Source of the DNA: Aminipila luticellarii
GTDB lineage: Bacteria; Bacillota; Clostridia; Peptostreptococcales; Anaerovoracaceae
Direction of reading: 5' to 3'
NCBI RefSeq assembly: GCF_004103735.1
Contig: NZ_CP035281.1
Location: 868,001 to 932,000 of the forward strand
DNA length: 64,000 bases
Position 1 is the stretch's first letter. Each line of letters opens with the position of its first letter. Below the pieces are notes generated by a model, which was not told the origin of the DNA, made no database searches, and worked only from the letters and a program-made list of their open reading frames with translations. The position numbers were made by a program, and so were the translations under genes. Below are positions 36,648 to 45,979 of the stretch, piece after piece.

Positions 36648-38948
36648 ATGAAACAGGAAATAGCCATTTATGGAAAAGGCGGGATAGGCAAGTCTACTCT
36701 TAGTGCCAATCTATCGGCGGCACTGGCGGATTCGGGAAAACGTGTATTACAAATTGGGTGCGACCCAAAGCACGACTCCACCAGACTGCTTTTAAACGGA
36801 AGAAAAATAAATACCATACTGGATTACATTAAAATAACGGGAGCATTGGACTATAAAAAGGAAGACATCTTATTTCAAGGCTATCACGGTATAGGGTGTG
36901 TGGAAGCCGGGGGTCCGGAGCCCGGAGTAGGATGTGCAGGAAGGGGGATCATTACGTCCTTTGAACTGCTGGAGCAGTTTAAAATAAAAGAGGACTATGA
37001 CCTTATTCTCTATGATGTGCTGGGGGATGTGGTGTGCGGCGGATTTGCGGTTCCCATTCGGAGAGAATACGCAGATACCATATTTTTAGTGACCTCAGGG
37101 GAGTATATGGCCATGTATGCCGCCAATAACATCCTTCGGGGAATAAAGAATTATGATACGGGAAGGTGCAGGGTCGCAGGCTTATTATACAACTCCCGCA
37201 ATGTGGAAGATGAAGACCGAAAGGTAGAGGCCTTTGCGGAAGCAGTGGGGCTGCCTATTTGTGCCAGAATTCCGAGAAGCGATGTTTTTGCCCGGGCTGA
37301 ACGGAAAAATAAAACGGTCATAGAACTGGTATCCCGCAAAAGGACGGAAAACGGTGAAAAAGATCTCCCGGAAGAGGAAAAGAAAATTTATGATATTTTT
37401 CAGAGCCTAAGTCAGAATATTATAACCGGCATTCCAATGCATGAAGCAAAGCCTTTAACAGATGAACAACTGGAAGCTGTCATTTACAATACAGTAAGGG
37501 CGGCAGGCCATGAAAATGAAGATCAGAGCCTACTTGCAGTTCATCGTTCTTCCAAATGGCAGGGGGAATTAAAGAGAGCATCGGTAAGCAAGGCAACAGG
37601 GAAAAACGAAGAATTGAAGCCGGAAGGAGAAAATTCTCTGAACCCATACTTATCTAAAAATGTTATAAGAAATGAACCGCTCCACGGCTGCGCTTTTAAC
37701 GGGGCGGTAACCATGAGCATCCATATTCAGGACGCAGTCATATTGGCTCATGCTCCCAAGAGCTGTGCGTATCTGTCCTATCAAAGTATAAGCTCTTCGG
37801 GCAGGCGTGGACTTTTTGAACGGGGAGCCTTGATGCCTGTTTCCATCTCCCCTAACTTTCAATGTACCGATATGAATGAAACCGATATGATTTTCGGCGG
37901 AACGCAAAAGCTTATGGAAAAAATAGAAGCGGTAAAAAAGCAAAAGCCGAAAGCTATTATCGTTATAAGCTCGTGTCCTGCCGGTATCATAGGGGATGAC
38001 ATTGACCGGGTAAAAGCGCTGGCAGAAAAAGATATCCCCATTATTACCATAAAAACAGATGGAAACTTATCCGGAGATTATTTGCAGGGGATGCTTCTCT
38101 GTTATACTGGGTTGGCCGCTCAAATCATAGATCGGAGCATAAAACCGGAGAAAAAGGTAGTCAACATTGTTTTTGAAAAAGTGGTGGCCAAGAATACGGA
38201 AAGCAATTTTCAAATCATAGAGAAGTATTTGAATCAGATGAATATAACCGTCAACTGCCGGTTCCTGTGCAGCACTTCTTTTGATAAATTGAAAAACTTT
38301 TGTAAGGCTGAGCTGAATTTGCTGGCATATAAGGATTATACCGGCATGATTCTGGAAAATTTCTTTACAGAGACCTATCCGTGCCGATTCTTTGATAAGC
38401 AATTTCCGGTGGGCTCGCTTGAGACCGAGCAGTGGCTTTTAGACCTTGGTGCGCTCATGGAGGAAAGGGAGACGGCACAGAGGATAGTAGAAGAAAATAA
38501 ACAGGTATATGAAAAAAGAATAGAACGAATAAGACCCACCCTGACAGGAAAGAAGCTCATGATCATGACCTATAACCATGATTTGGACTGGATCCTGACA
38601 GCCGCCCTTGATGCGGGCATGGAGATTGTTAAGATCGGTATTTTAAATTTTTCACAGGATGAAGGGTTTCGGACCCGGCTTCATACAGACTTTCCCCTGG
38701 AAGAAGATTACGATCCGGAAAAGAGGGAAAGCGATATGGAAAAATATGCGCCGGATATCCTGTTATCGAATTATGAATCGGGCAGAGCGTATGATAACTG
38801 CATGACCGATACGATTCCCATGTGCCCGGATGTAGGATTTTTTTCGGGCTGCAATATGGTAGAACGGTGGGCCGCTTTAATGGAATTAAATTTACAGGGA
38901 GAATGGAAAAAGGATGAACGATTATTTGCAAAATATTACACCGGATAG
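36648..38948 (+). CDS. Fused NifH-like Fe protein and NifD-like catalytic subunit
   Basis: This 766-residue protein joins two subunits that are usually separate. Residues 1-270 are a NifH/BchL/CfbC-type reductase: P-loop GKGGIGKST (9-17), and 4Fe-4S ligands Cys96 ([10 protein letters not shown]) and Cys130 (GDVVCGG). After a linker, residues 335-766 are NifD/BchN/CfbD-like with three cysteines at cluster positions: Cys348 (GCAFNGA), Cys373 (PKSCAYL) and Cys443 ([11 protein letters not shown]). The FeMo-cofactor Cys and His ligands of NifD are not evident, so this is not an N2-fixing enzyme. Start ATG 36648 follows GGAGG. The 3' end overlaps the NifK-like gene by 35 bp. Confidence 0.85.
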   Translation: MKQEIAIYGKGGIGKSTLSANLSAALADSGKRVLQIGCDPKHDSTRLLLNGRKINTILDYIKITGALDYKKEDILFQGYHGIGCVEAGGPEPGVGCAGRGIITSFELLEQFKIKEDYDLILYDVLGDVVCGGFAVPIRREYADTIFLVTSGEYMAMYAANNILRGIKNYDTGRCRVAGLLYNSRNVEDEDRKVEAFAEAVGLPICARIPRSDVFARAERKNKTVIELVSRKRTENGEKDLPEEEKKIYDIFQSLSQNIITGIPMHEAKPLTDEQLEAVIYNTVRAAGHENEDQSLLAVHRSSKWQGELKRASVSKATGKNEELKPEGENSLNPYLSKNVIRNEPLHGCAFNGAVTMSIHIQDAVILAHAPKSCAYLSYQSISSSGRRGLFERGALMPVSISPNFQCTDMNETDMIFGGTQKLMEKIEAVKKQKPKAIIVISSCPAGIIGDDIDRVKALAEKDIPIITIKTDGNLSGDYLQGMLLCYTGLAAQIIDRSIKPEKKVVNIVFEKVVAKNTESNFQIIEKYLNQMNITVNCRFLCSTSFDKLKNFCKAELNLLAYKDYTGMILENFFTETYPCRFFDKQFPVGSLETEQWLLDLGALMEERETAQRIVEENKQVYEKRIERIRPTLTGKKLMIMTYNHDLDWILTAALDAGMEIVKIGILNFSQDEGFRTRLHTDFPLEEDYDPEKRESDMEKYAPDILLSNYESGRAYDNCMTDTIPMCPDVGFFSGCNMVERWAALMELNLQGEWKKDERLFAKYYTG

Positions 38949-40293
38949 TTTTTCCGGCATTGTTTTTGGATTGGAAGGCATGTCCAAGGCTATCGTTTTA
39001 ATAAACGGACCTACCGGCTGCAAATTTTATCACTCTGCTACGTCGGATAATCAAAGTATAAAGCAGCTGCAATTTGATCCGTTAAACTATCCGGAGCAAT
39101 GGTATTTCGGACAGCCCAGAGTCCCGTGTACGTATTTGGATAAGCGGGACTATGTATATGGAAGCAAAGATAAAATCATAGAAGCTTTGGACTTTTTTAA
39201 GAAAAATATAGACTTTGACATTCTATGCATCGTCAATTCTCCGGGAGCATCGTTGATTGGGGATGATTTAAGAGGAATAGCAGAGGACCTTTGCGAAAAT
39301 ATTCCTTGTGTGTTTATACAGACACCGGGCTATTCTAAAACCGTATGTGAAGGCTTTGAATATGCTATGATACAGCTTCTTACTCAGTTAACTGAGCGGG
39401 GATGGATCAATAAAAATTCTGAATTAAAGACAGAGCAGGTAAAACAAATAAAAGCTCAAGACCAGATAGGCCCTTCGGAGAAAACAGTTAAGAAAACAGT
39501 CAATTTGATAGGGGTGTCTATTCTGCATAAATACTTTGAAGGGGACGTAAAAGAACTGACTCGTTTATTAAATATGTGCGGGGTTGAGGTTCATGCTGTT
39601 TTAGCCTGTGACCTGACCATGGAGCAGCTAAGAAAAATAGGAGAGGCAGATTTGAACCTAGTGATCCATGCAGAATATGGGGTAAAAACAGCGGAGCATT
39701 TAAAACAGGAGTTCGGTACCCCATACTATCTGTGCGAAGGAATGCCTGTGGGCTTTAAAGCTACGGAACGGTTCGTGCAGGATATCTGCGGCATTTTTCA
39801 AATAGAAAGAGAGAGACGAGAGAACTTTATACAAGAAAGTGAGCGGGCAAGAGCCCGGGCATATGTCTATTTGTCCAGATTAAATTCCCTGACAGGACTT
39901 CCAAAGGGTGTGCAGTTTGCAGTGGAAGGGAATTGGTCGGAGTGCTATAGTTATGTCACTTTTCTGGTGGAGTATTTTGGTATGGCAGCGGAAAGCATAT
40001 CCATACTGAACGCCGGCTGTGATTCCGGCCAGGTGGAGGAAAAGCTGAGGAATTTTTTAAAGCTTCATCACATGGAAGAGGCACTTGAAAGAGAGCTGCC
40101 GGAGACAAACAGTGAGCTGGTATTTGCCAATGCAAACACTATTGCCAGACTGAAGCTCAGAGGATTGGCCTTTAGTGGGATTGAAATTTCACTGCCGACT
40201 ATGGGCTATGTGGATATACTTCCAAAGACTCATATGGGAATCGCAGGTGCCATGCTTTTAACAGAGCAGGTGATCAATGGGCTGATGTTCTGA
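38914..40293 (+). CDS. NifK/BchB-like nitrogenase-type partner subunit
   Basis: The 459-residue protein resembles component-1 beta subunits: [10 protein letters not shown] carries a Cys (Cys36) aligned with NifK Cys95, and ASLIGDDL matches the GDDL loop. The positions of NifK Cys70 and Cys153 are Ser12 and Pro110. Three cysteines from the D-like half plus one here would fit a single 4Fe-4S cluster rather than a P-cluster, roughly as in protochlorophyllide reductase. The start overlaps the upstream gene by 35 bp, so a complex is likely. Electrons would go from the fused Fe protein to an unknown, perhaps tetrapyrrole, substrate. Confidence 0.8.
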   Translation: MNDYLQNITPDSFSGIVFGLEGMSKAIVLINGPTGCKFYHSATSDNQSIKQLQFDPLNYPEQWYFGQPRVPCTYLDKRDYVYGSKDKIIEALDFFKKNIDFDILCIVNSPGASLIGDDLRGIAEDLCENIPCVFIQTPGYSKTVCEGFEYAMIQLLTQLTERGWINKNSELKTEQVKQIKAQDQIGPSEKTVKKTVNLIGVSILHKYFEGDVKELTRLLNMCGVEVHAVLACDLTMEQLRKIGEADLNLVIHAEYGVKTAEHLKQEFGTPYYLCEGMPVGFKATERFVQDICGIFQIERERRENFIQESERARARAYVYLSRLNSLTGLPKGVQFAVEGNWSECYSYVTFLVEYFGMAAESISILNAGCDSGQVEEKLRNFLKLHHMEEALERELPETNSELVFANANTIARLKLRGLAFSGIEISLPTMGYVDILPKTHMGIAGAMLLTEQVINGLMF

Positions 40294-40311
40294 TATTTTG
40301 GAATTTTAGTG

Positions 40312-40340
40312 TTGAAATGTTTTCGGTTTCTTTATAGAAT
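40312..40340 (+). promoter_or_regulatory. Promoter of addA
   Basis: TTGAAA (40312-40317) and TAGAAT (40335-40340) with a 17-bp spacer, giving addA its own transcript inside the island. Confidence 0.7.
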
Positions 40341-40407
40341 AGAGAGAGATTAGAAACAGATTGAAACAAGAGATTTTACATAAAGGGCAGTAGAGGTTAG
40401 GTGAAGT

Positions 40408-43400
40408 ATGAAATGGACGGAAAAGCAGGCTGAAGCAATTGAGCTGCGAAATAAGAACATGTTGGTGGCGGCAGCGGCAGGCTCCGGCAAAACAGCGGTT
40501 TTGGTGGAAAGAATCAAGCAGTTGATTCTCCGTGAAGGAGTTTCAGTGAATGAATTGCTGGTCGTGACCTTTACCAATGCGGCGGCGGCAGAAATGAGAG
40601 AGAAAATAGTTCAGGCTATCACCGCTGAGATTGAAAATACATCGGGCGATACCGCATTTTTGCGCAGGCAGCTGAATCTGATAGCTAAGTCCAATATCAG
40701 CACCTTTCATGCCTTTGCCTTAGAGGTCATCCGACGTTTTTTTCATGTGATCGAAATGGATCCCAATTTTAAAATCTGTGATGAAGCTCAGCAGATTATC
40801 CTTCAAGCAAATGCGATGGATCGTTTGTTCGAAGAAATGTTTGAAAAGGGAAGCCCTGAATTTGTGGAGTTTCTGAATCACTACGCTTCCAGTAAGAACG
40901 AAAATGCCGTAAAGGAAATGATAGCAGAGGTATATCAAACGATTCAGAGCGTACCGGAACCGTGGGAATGGCTGGATGACAGTATAGAGCATTTCATTAT
41001 GGATGAAGAGCATTTTTTACAGTCATCGGTCTTGAAAGAAATTCGGAAGTATATTGAAAAGGAACTGGCTTACGCCAAAGCCAATTACGAAAAATCTGTC
41101 GCTATTTTTGAAGAAGCAGGAGCCGCAAAGTTTGCCCTGAAATGCAAGGCGGATTTGGAGTCCATAGATGTCGTTTGGTCGGCTTTTCAATCCGGAGATT
41201 GGGACAGGCTTGGGGAGGCGGTCGGCCGGGTTTCTTATGCCCGTATGGTGACTGCCAAAGACGAAAAAGAGGCATTTGATGAAGTAAAGGAGCTGGCGGG
41301 GAGATACAGGGAGCGATGCAAAGAGGCTCTTAAAGAATTGAAAGCTTCGTACTTCTCAAGACCTTTAAGGGAACAGCTTGAAGATATGAATAAAGTATAT
41401 CCCTACGCCAGAACTCTGGCAATGCTGGTAAAAGCTTTCGGAGAATACTACAGGCAGGAAAAAGAAGAAAAGAAACTGATTGATTTTAACGATATCGAAC
41501 ATGCGGCTTTAAGGATTTTAAAAAATGAACAGGCTGCAGAGGAATACCGGGAAAAGTTCAAGTATATTTTTATTGATGAATATCAGGACAGCAATGTTCT
41601 TCAGGATACGCTCATTGCGGCCATAAAGCGGGAAAATAACTTGTTTATGGTTGGTGATGTTAAGCAGAGTATCTATAAATTCAGGCTGGCAGAGCCTGAG
41701 CTTTTTATGGAAAAGTATGAGTGCTTTAAGAAAGAAGAAAATGTGCAGGATGCCAAGATCGACTTAAACTTTAATTTCAGAAGCAAAGGGCATGTCATAC
41801 AGGCAGTCAACGAACTGTTTTCAAAGCTTATGGCAGGGTACGATAAAGATGCGGCTCTGTATAAAGGAGTTTCGTATGAAGGCGAACTGGATTATCCCAC
41901 AGAAATCCATCTGGTGGATCAGAAGATTACGGATGAAATGGAGGTGGATGCGGAGATTCGGGAACTGAAATCGGCAGAAAGGGAAGCTTTTGTTGCCGGA
42001 CAGCTGATAAAGGAAGCTTTGGGAAAGTCCATCTTTGACGTGAAAAGAAACAGAGAAAGACCTATGACAAAACGAGATATTGTCATACTGATGCGAGGGC
42101 AGAAAAACTATGCCGATAAATTCCAGCAGATTTTGATGGAAATGGACATCCCGGCCCATATTAATGACAGCGATGGTTATTTTGATACCTTGGAAATACA
42201 GATCTTCCTAAATGTATTAAGAGTGATTGATAACAGAAGACAGGATATCCCGTTGATCAGTGTACTTCACTCCTGCATCTTTGGGTTTACCGTAGAGGAA
42301 CTGGCCAAAATAAGAAGCCGCTGTAAAAATACCTCCTACTTTGAGGCTTTTTATGACTGTGCGGTTTCAGAGGATAAGCTCTCGAAAAAGTGTGCAGAGG
42401 TTTTGGAAAAGCTGGCGGAGTGGAAACAGCTTTCGGAGTTTATGCCCTTAGACGAATGGATTTGGAAACTGTTATGGGATACCGGGTATTATACCTTTGT
42501 GGGAGCACTGCCCGGGGGGACTCAAAGACAGGCAAATCTGCGGGCGCTGATTGATAAGGCGGTTCAGTTCCAGTCCTCCCAGATGAAAGGATTGTATGGG
42601 TTTATTACCTATGTGGACGCCATAAAAGACCGGAAGGTTCCCATGGGACAGGTGACTCTTGTGGGGGAAAATGACGATGTGGTTCGGATTATGACGATTC
42701 ATAAGAGTAAGGGTCTGGAGTTCCCCATGGTGATCGTGGCGGGGCTGGGGAGACGGTTCAACAGTGCCAATTCCAGAAAACCCGTGGACATCCATAAAAA
42801 TATCGGACTGGGAATCCGCTATATTCAGCGAGACAAGCATTTTTACAGAAAGACGTTGATTCAGACCGCTATTGAAAATAAGAGGAAGCAGGAGGACTTG
42901 GAGGAAGAAGTTCGTATTCTGTATGTGGCGTTGACCAGAGCACAGGATAAACTGGTCTTGCTTGGAAGCGTAAAGGATCTGGAGAAATTCAGGGAGCTGA
43001 ATGAAAGCTTAGAAGGACCCGATGTATTTCGGGCGTCCTGCTATCTGGATATGATGATGCCGGTTCTTTCCAACAGCAGCATTTCGGTGCACTATCACGA
43101 TGCACAGGAGATGTCGCTGGACAAGACCAAGAACAATGAAAGCAAAGAGCAGCTCCAAAAATTATTTGACAATGTGGAGAAATATGGTATAAAAAAGGAG
43201 GAAGAGTCTGCCGAATATGGGAAGCTTTATACACAGATTGGCGACCAGCTGTCTTTTACATATGGATACGAGTATGCAAGGCTGTTAAAGTCGAAATTCT
43301 CCGTAAGCAAGCTGAACCAGATAAGCGATTTGCTTTCCGAGGAAGGAATGACTCCGGAAAAATATAAGCGGCTCTACTATGAAAGCTCGTACGAGACCGA

Positions 43401-43998
43401 GCTGGCCGTTCCGCAATTTGTACAGGGGACAAAAAAAGGCTTTACGGCTGCAGAGAGGGGAACTCTTCTGCACAGTGTACTGGAGCATTGGGATTTTAAA
43501 GAAGGATATAGGGAATGTATCCAAGAAAAAAGCAAAGCACTGGATTTTGTTCGTGCTTTTATTACTAATATGGAAAGCAAGCAAATGTTCACGCATGAGG
43601 AGGCAGATGAAGCAAGAAGACACGCCAAGATGATTGTTTCCTTTCAATGCTCTTCTTTGGGAGAGAGATTGGCTCACGCAGAGGAAATTTACAAAGAAAC
43701 GCCCTTTAACCTGATGAAAAAAATCAAAGGAGAGGATATCCTGGTACAGGGGATCATTGACTGTTATTTCCGAGAAGGAAATCAGTATATTCTGTTAGAT
43801 TACAAGACGAATAAGATCAGGGACCCGGAGGATGCGGAAGAAATGACAGCACTAAAGGAAACCTACAGGCAGCAGATTGAACTTTATCGGGAAGCCATTG
43901 AAGAGGTAAAGGGTATAAAAGTAAAAGAAGCTTATATTTATTTAATGAATGCGGGGGTCACCATTCAATATGGAGTTCCGCCGACAATAGAAAAATGA
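40408..43998 (+). CDS. addA: ATP-dependent helicase/nuclease subunit A
   Basis: This 1196-residue UvrD-like helicase-nuclease processes DNA double-strand ends for recombination as part of AddAB. It has Walker A AAAGSGKTAVL (about 20-30), Walker B FIDEYQDSN, helicase motif TIHKSKGLEFPMV, motif VI VALTRAQDKL, and the C-terminal RecB-type nuclease motif LLDYKTN. The length matches AddA. addB usually lies directly upstream but is absent; the nitrogenase-like gene is there instead, so addB must be elsewhere or the pair has been split. It probably has no link to B12. Confidence 0.93.
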   Translation: MKWTEKQAEAIELRNKNMLVAAAAGSGKTAVLVERIKQLILREGVSVNELLVVTFTNAAAAEMREKIVQAITAEIENTSGDTAFLRRQLNLIAKSNISTFHAFALEVIRRFFHVIEMDPNFKICDEAQQIILQANAMDRLFEEMFEKGSPEFVEFLNHYASSKNENAVKEMIAEVYQTIQSVPEPWEWLDDSIEHFIMDEEHFLQSSVLKEIRKYIEKELAYAKANYEKSVAIFEEAGAAKFALKCKADLESIDVVWSAFQSGDWDRLGEAVGRVSYARMVTAKDEKEAFDEVKELAGRYRERCKEALKELKASYFSRPLREQLEDMNKVYPYARTLAMLVKAFGEYYRQEKEEKKLIDFNDIEHAALRILKNEQAAEEYREKFKYIFIDEYQDSNVLQDTLIAAIKRENNLFMVGDVKQSIYKFRLAEPELFMEKYECFKKEENVQDAKIDLNFNFRSKGHVIQAVNELFSKLMAGYDKDAALYKGVSYEGELDYPTEIHLVDQKITDEMEVDAEIRELKSAEREAFVAGQLIKEALGKSIFDVKRNRERPMTKRDIVILMRGQKNYADKFQQILMEMDIPAHINDSDGYFDTLEIQIFLNVLRVIDNRRQDIPLISVLHSCIFGFTVEELAKIRSRCKNTSYFEAFYDCAVSEDKLSKKCAEVLEKLAEWKQLSEFMPLDEWIWKLLWDTGYYTFVGALPGGTQRQANLRALIDKAVQFQSSQMKGLYGFITYVDAIKDRKVPMGQVTLVGENDDVVRIMTIHKSKGLEFPMVIVAGLGRRFNSANSRKPVDIHKNIGLGIRYIQRDKHFYRKTLIQTAIENKRKQEDLEEEVRILYVALTRAQDKLVLLGSVKDLEKFRELNESLEGPDVFRASCYLDMMMPVLSNSSISVHYHDAQEMSLDKTKNNESKEQLQKLFDNVEKYGIKKEEESAEYGKLYTQIGDQLSFTYGYEYARLLKSKFSVSKLNQISDLLSEEGMTPEKYKRLYYESSYETELAVPQFVQGTKKGFTAAERGTLLHSVLEHWDFKEGYRECIQEKSKALDFVRAFITNMESKQMFTHEEADEARRHAKMIVSFQCSSLGERLAHAEEIYKETPFNLMKKIKGEDILVQGIIDCYFREGNQYILLDYKTNKIRDPEDAEEMTALKETYRQQIELYREAIEEVKGIKVKEAYIYLMNAGVTIQYGVPPTIEK

Positions 43999-44062
43999 AA
44001 AGGAAAGCTTTGTTTAATAAAAAACGTTAGTAAAATAAAAAAGATAAAAGTAAAGGGATAAC

Positions 44063-45112
44063 ATGGACATAGAATTAGATAAAATCAATGAGTATAAGAA
44101 AACGTTGGAACATCTGGCCTCCGAAGCTGCGGCATGCGGCGAGCTGGAGCATGACCTTGAATCGCCGAAGCATAAGGAGCTGATGAATATTTACAAAATA
44201 AAATCCGCAACAGGAAGGGTGATCTATAACAGCTTTTCCGACGAGGAGCTTTGCGATTACATACGAAAGCGGGCAAAGGAGATAGACCATGTGCCCACTC
44301 AAAAGGAAGTGTACTGGATTTATCACATGTATATCAAGCATCGGTTCGGAAACTGGCCAAAAGCATTAAAAAATGCGGTGATGTCTACAAAAGCAGGAAG
44401 CGGAGGGCACAGCTATAAAATCATAGAAGAAAGAGAAAAGCAGTGTGAGGAAATCTTTGATAAAATCAGAAAAAAAGCAGAGGAGCTTAAAAGGCCGCCT
44501 CACATGGGGGAAATGCAGGATTGTATCGAAGGCTTGAAATATAAATTTGATACATGGAATCAAGTTCTTGAAGCTGCCGGTATCAATCAGGAATGGAAAA
44601 ACACCCATATGCTTTTTAGGGTAGAAGATTTTTCAGAGGAAGAAAAGCTTCTGCTGAAAAAGATCAAGGATCGGTCTGTTGAGCTTGGACGCCCGCCTCT
44701 TCGCAAGGAGATTGAAGAGGATGTGAAGGAAACGCTCAAGCGGAAATGTAAAACATGGCGAAATATCCTGTATCAGATAGGAATGGAGCCGGTAGAAAAA
44801 TCAAAACCCTTTGCTGAAACATACCTGGATAGCAGGAAAGACAAAGGTATGCGTCACAGGGATATTTTGAGCAATGGTCTGTATAAAGTCTTTAGGCTGG
44901 GCAAAAAAGAAAAGGAGTATTTGGCAGAATTTAAAACGATCATGGAGACTTTGAACCGTGCGCCTATCAAGGAAGAACTGCCGAAGGAAGTCTATGAGGG
45001 ATTGATGAAGGCCTGCGGAAGCTATAGAAATGTCCTGTTTCAGCTGGATGCCGTTCCGCTGGAAAAAACGGAGGAACAGCGAATAAGAAAAAGAATAAAG
45101 GGCGGAAAATAA
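44063..45112 (+). CDS. HNH-associated repeat protein, copy 1 (putative DNA-binding)
   Basis: The 349-residue soluble protein contains four repeats (about 61-106, 129-174, 195-242, 285-333) with the pattern ...ELGRPP-x-KE-I...KR-x-TW-x-xxLxxxG. This is the homing-endonuclease-associated repeat, thought to be a small helical DNA-binding unit. No HNH or other nuclease motif is present. It is a paralogue of 47004-48059; both lie beside cobalamin riboswitches. It could be a DNA-binding regulator. Start follows AAAGGGA, 64 bp after addA, without a clear promoter, so it may be read through from addA. Confidence 0.65.
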   Translation: MDIELDKINEYKKTLEHLASEAAACGELEHDLESPKHKELMNIYKIKSATGRVIYNSFSDEELCDYIRKRAKEIDHVPTQKEVYWIYHMYIKHRFGNWPKALKNAVMSTKAGSGGHSYKIIEEREKQCEEIFDKIRKKAEELKRPPHMGEMQDCIEGLKYKFDTWNQVLEAAGINQEWKNTHMLFRVEDFSEEEKLLLKKIKDRSVELGRPPLRKEIEEDVKETLKRKCKTWRNILYQIGMEPVEKSKPFAETYLDSRKDKGMRHRDILSNGLYKVFRLGKKEKEYLAEFKTIMETLNRAPIKEELPKEVYEGLMKACGSYRNVLFQLDAVPLEKTEEQRIRKRIKGGK

Positions 45113-45133
45113 TAATTAAATCGGACTATGGGG

Positions 45134-45163
45134 TTGACAAAGCCAATCTAAAGATGATAAGAT
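45134..45163 (+). promoter_or_regulatory. Promoter of cobalamin riboswitch 3
   Basis: TTGACA (45134-45139) and TAAGAT (45158-45163) with an 18-bp spacer. Confidence 0.65.
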
Positions 45164-45185
45164 TATGACAATAAGTAAATAGACA

Positions 45186-45364
45186 TTTATGTTCTGCAAA
45201 CCGAGTTTAACGGATAGGATGAAGTCGGTTTCGCAGCTAAGAGGGAAGCAGGTTCAAGTCCTGCGCGGTCCCGCCGCTGTAAGCGAGGAGTTTTTTCAAT
45301 ATGCCACTGGTTTTTACTGGGAAGGCAGAAAAAAATGATGATACGCAAGCCAGAAGACCTGCAT
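45186..45364 (+). promoter_or_regulatory. Cobalamin riboswitch 3
   Basis: Conserved boxes are clear: ATGTTCTGC at the start, AGAGGGAAGCAGGTTCAAGT, GGTCCCGCCGCTGTAAGC, CCACTG, GGGAAGGC, and CGCAAGCCAGAAGACCTGCA. The platform contains GCCGACGGGTAATCGGTGA and then the terminator at 45450-45477. It controls the second small-protein gene. Confidence 0.94.
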
Positions 45365-45449
45365 AAACTGTTCAAAGTAGCCGACGGGTAATCGGTGATG
45401 CTTATAAGCCTTAGGGGTTTTTAAGAATGATGATGTACAGAAAAAACGG

Positions 45450-45477
45450 ACTGTAGCAACCTAGCTACAGTTTTTTT
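45450..45477 (+). terminator. Terminator of riboswitch 3
   Basis: An 8-bp stem (45450-45457 with 45464-45471) followed by seven T residues. Confidence 0.9.
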
Positions 45478-45513
45478 GTTTGTTTTCATTCCATGGAGAA
45501 GTCTTTTCATTCC

Positions 45514-45563
45514 TGAGGGTGTAACAGATTTTAATTACGTTAAAAGATCTGTTGCAACCCTCA
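45514..45563 (+). other. Second long hairpin between riboswitch 3 and its gene
   Basis: TGAGGGT (45514-45520) pairs with ACCCTCA (45557-45563) and the inside continues to pair (AACAGAT with ATCTGTT) with small bulges. A TTCCTTTTT tract follows. It is a second terminator-like structure after the riboswitch terminator, 30 bp before the small gene. Confidence 0.6.
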
Positions 45564-45592
45564 TTCCTTTTTAATGCCAAAGGAGGGACATT

Positions 45593-45871
45593 ATGAATGT
45601 AAATTGGTTTAAAAATCAAGATAATGTGGTTTATGCAAATACGGAAGAATTTGTAGATAATTTTGCAAAGGAGACAGGTATCTCCAACCTTAAAGAGAAG
45701 ATTGAAGAATTCAGAAAAGCTCCAAACGAAGAAGGAGTTACCGTAATTGGCAGAAAAAGAACAAGCATCAAGCTTTTGGTCCCCAATCTGACCTTCCATG
45801 AAAAAATTGAAATGGGAGAGAATGTCTGGGTATATATGGGAGAAAACTATGAAAGCTATTGCCTATACTAA
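45593..45871 (+). CDS. B12-riboswitch-controlled small protein, copy 2 (unknown family)
   Basis: This 92-residue protein is the paralogue of the 108-residue protein at 28123. Shared elements are MNxNWFKNxDNV, NLKEKIEEFRKxP, IKLxxPNLTF, and GExVWxxxGExYxSxCL. It has no signal peptide and is acidic. It ends shortly after the shared SYCLY, lacking the extension of copy 1. AAGGAGGG precedes the ATG. Each copy is the first and only gene directly behind a cobalamin riboswitch, so the family is a B12-starvation product. Function unknown. Confidence 0.75.
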   Translation: MNVNWFKNQDNVVYANTEEFVDNFAKETGISNLKEKIEEFRKAPNEEGVTVIGRKRTSIKLLVPNLTFHEKIEMGENVWVYMGENYESYCLY

Positions 45872-45896
45872 CTAAACGGTAATCGATAAAAGCTGG

Positions 45897-45944
45897 AAGC
45901 CTCTTAGCTGAGTAGGGAAGCCATTGCTCACGGAGGCTTTTTTT
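45897..45944 (+). terminator. Terminator after small protein copy 2
   Basis: An AAGCCTC/GAGGCTT stem (45897-45903 with 45933-45939), with an inner TGAG/CTCA pairing, is followed by seven T residues. Confidence 0.8.
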
Positions 45945-45979
45945 AGTTAGTAAAAATTTTGAAAGGATTTAATGACAAT

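Noticed and set aside
36648-40293. Nitrogen-fixation genes (nifHDK)
   Set aside because: The D-like half shows no FeMo-cofactor Cys/His ligands, two NifK cluster cysteines are missing, and no nifE, nifN or nifB accompany the genes.
40408-43998. addA as a member of the B12 island
   Set aside because: It has its own promoter at 40312-40340 and a general DNA-repair role; position alone does not link it to corrinoids.
45897-45944. Sixth, partial cobalamin riboswitch after small protein copy 2
   Set aside because: A GGTAATCG stretch resembles the riboswitch 3 platform, but no aptamer core boxes are present; the segment is better explained as a plain terminator.
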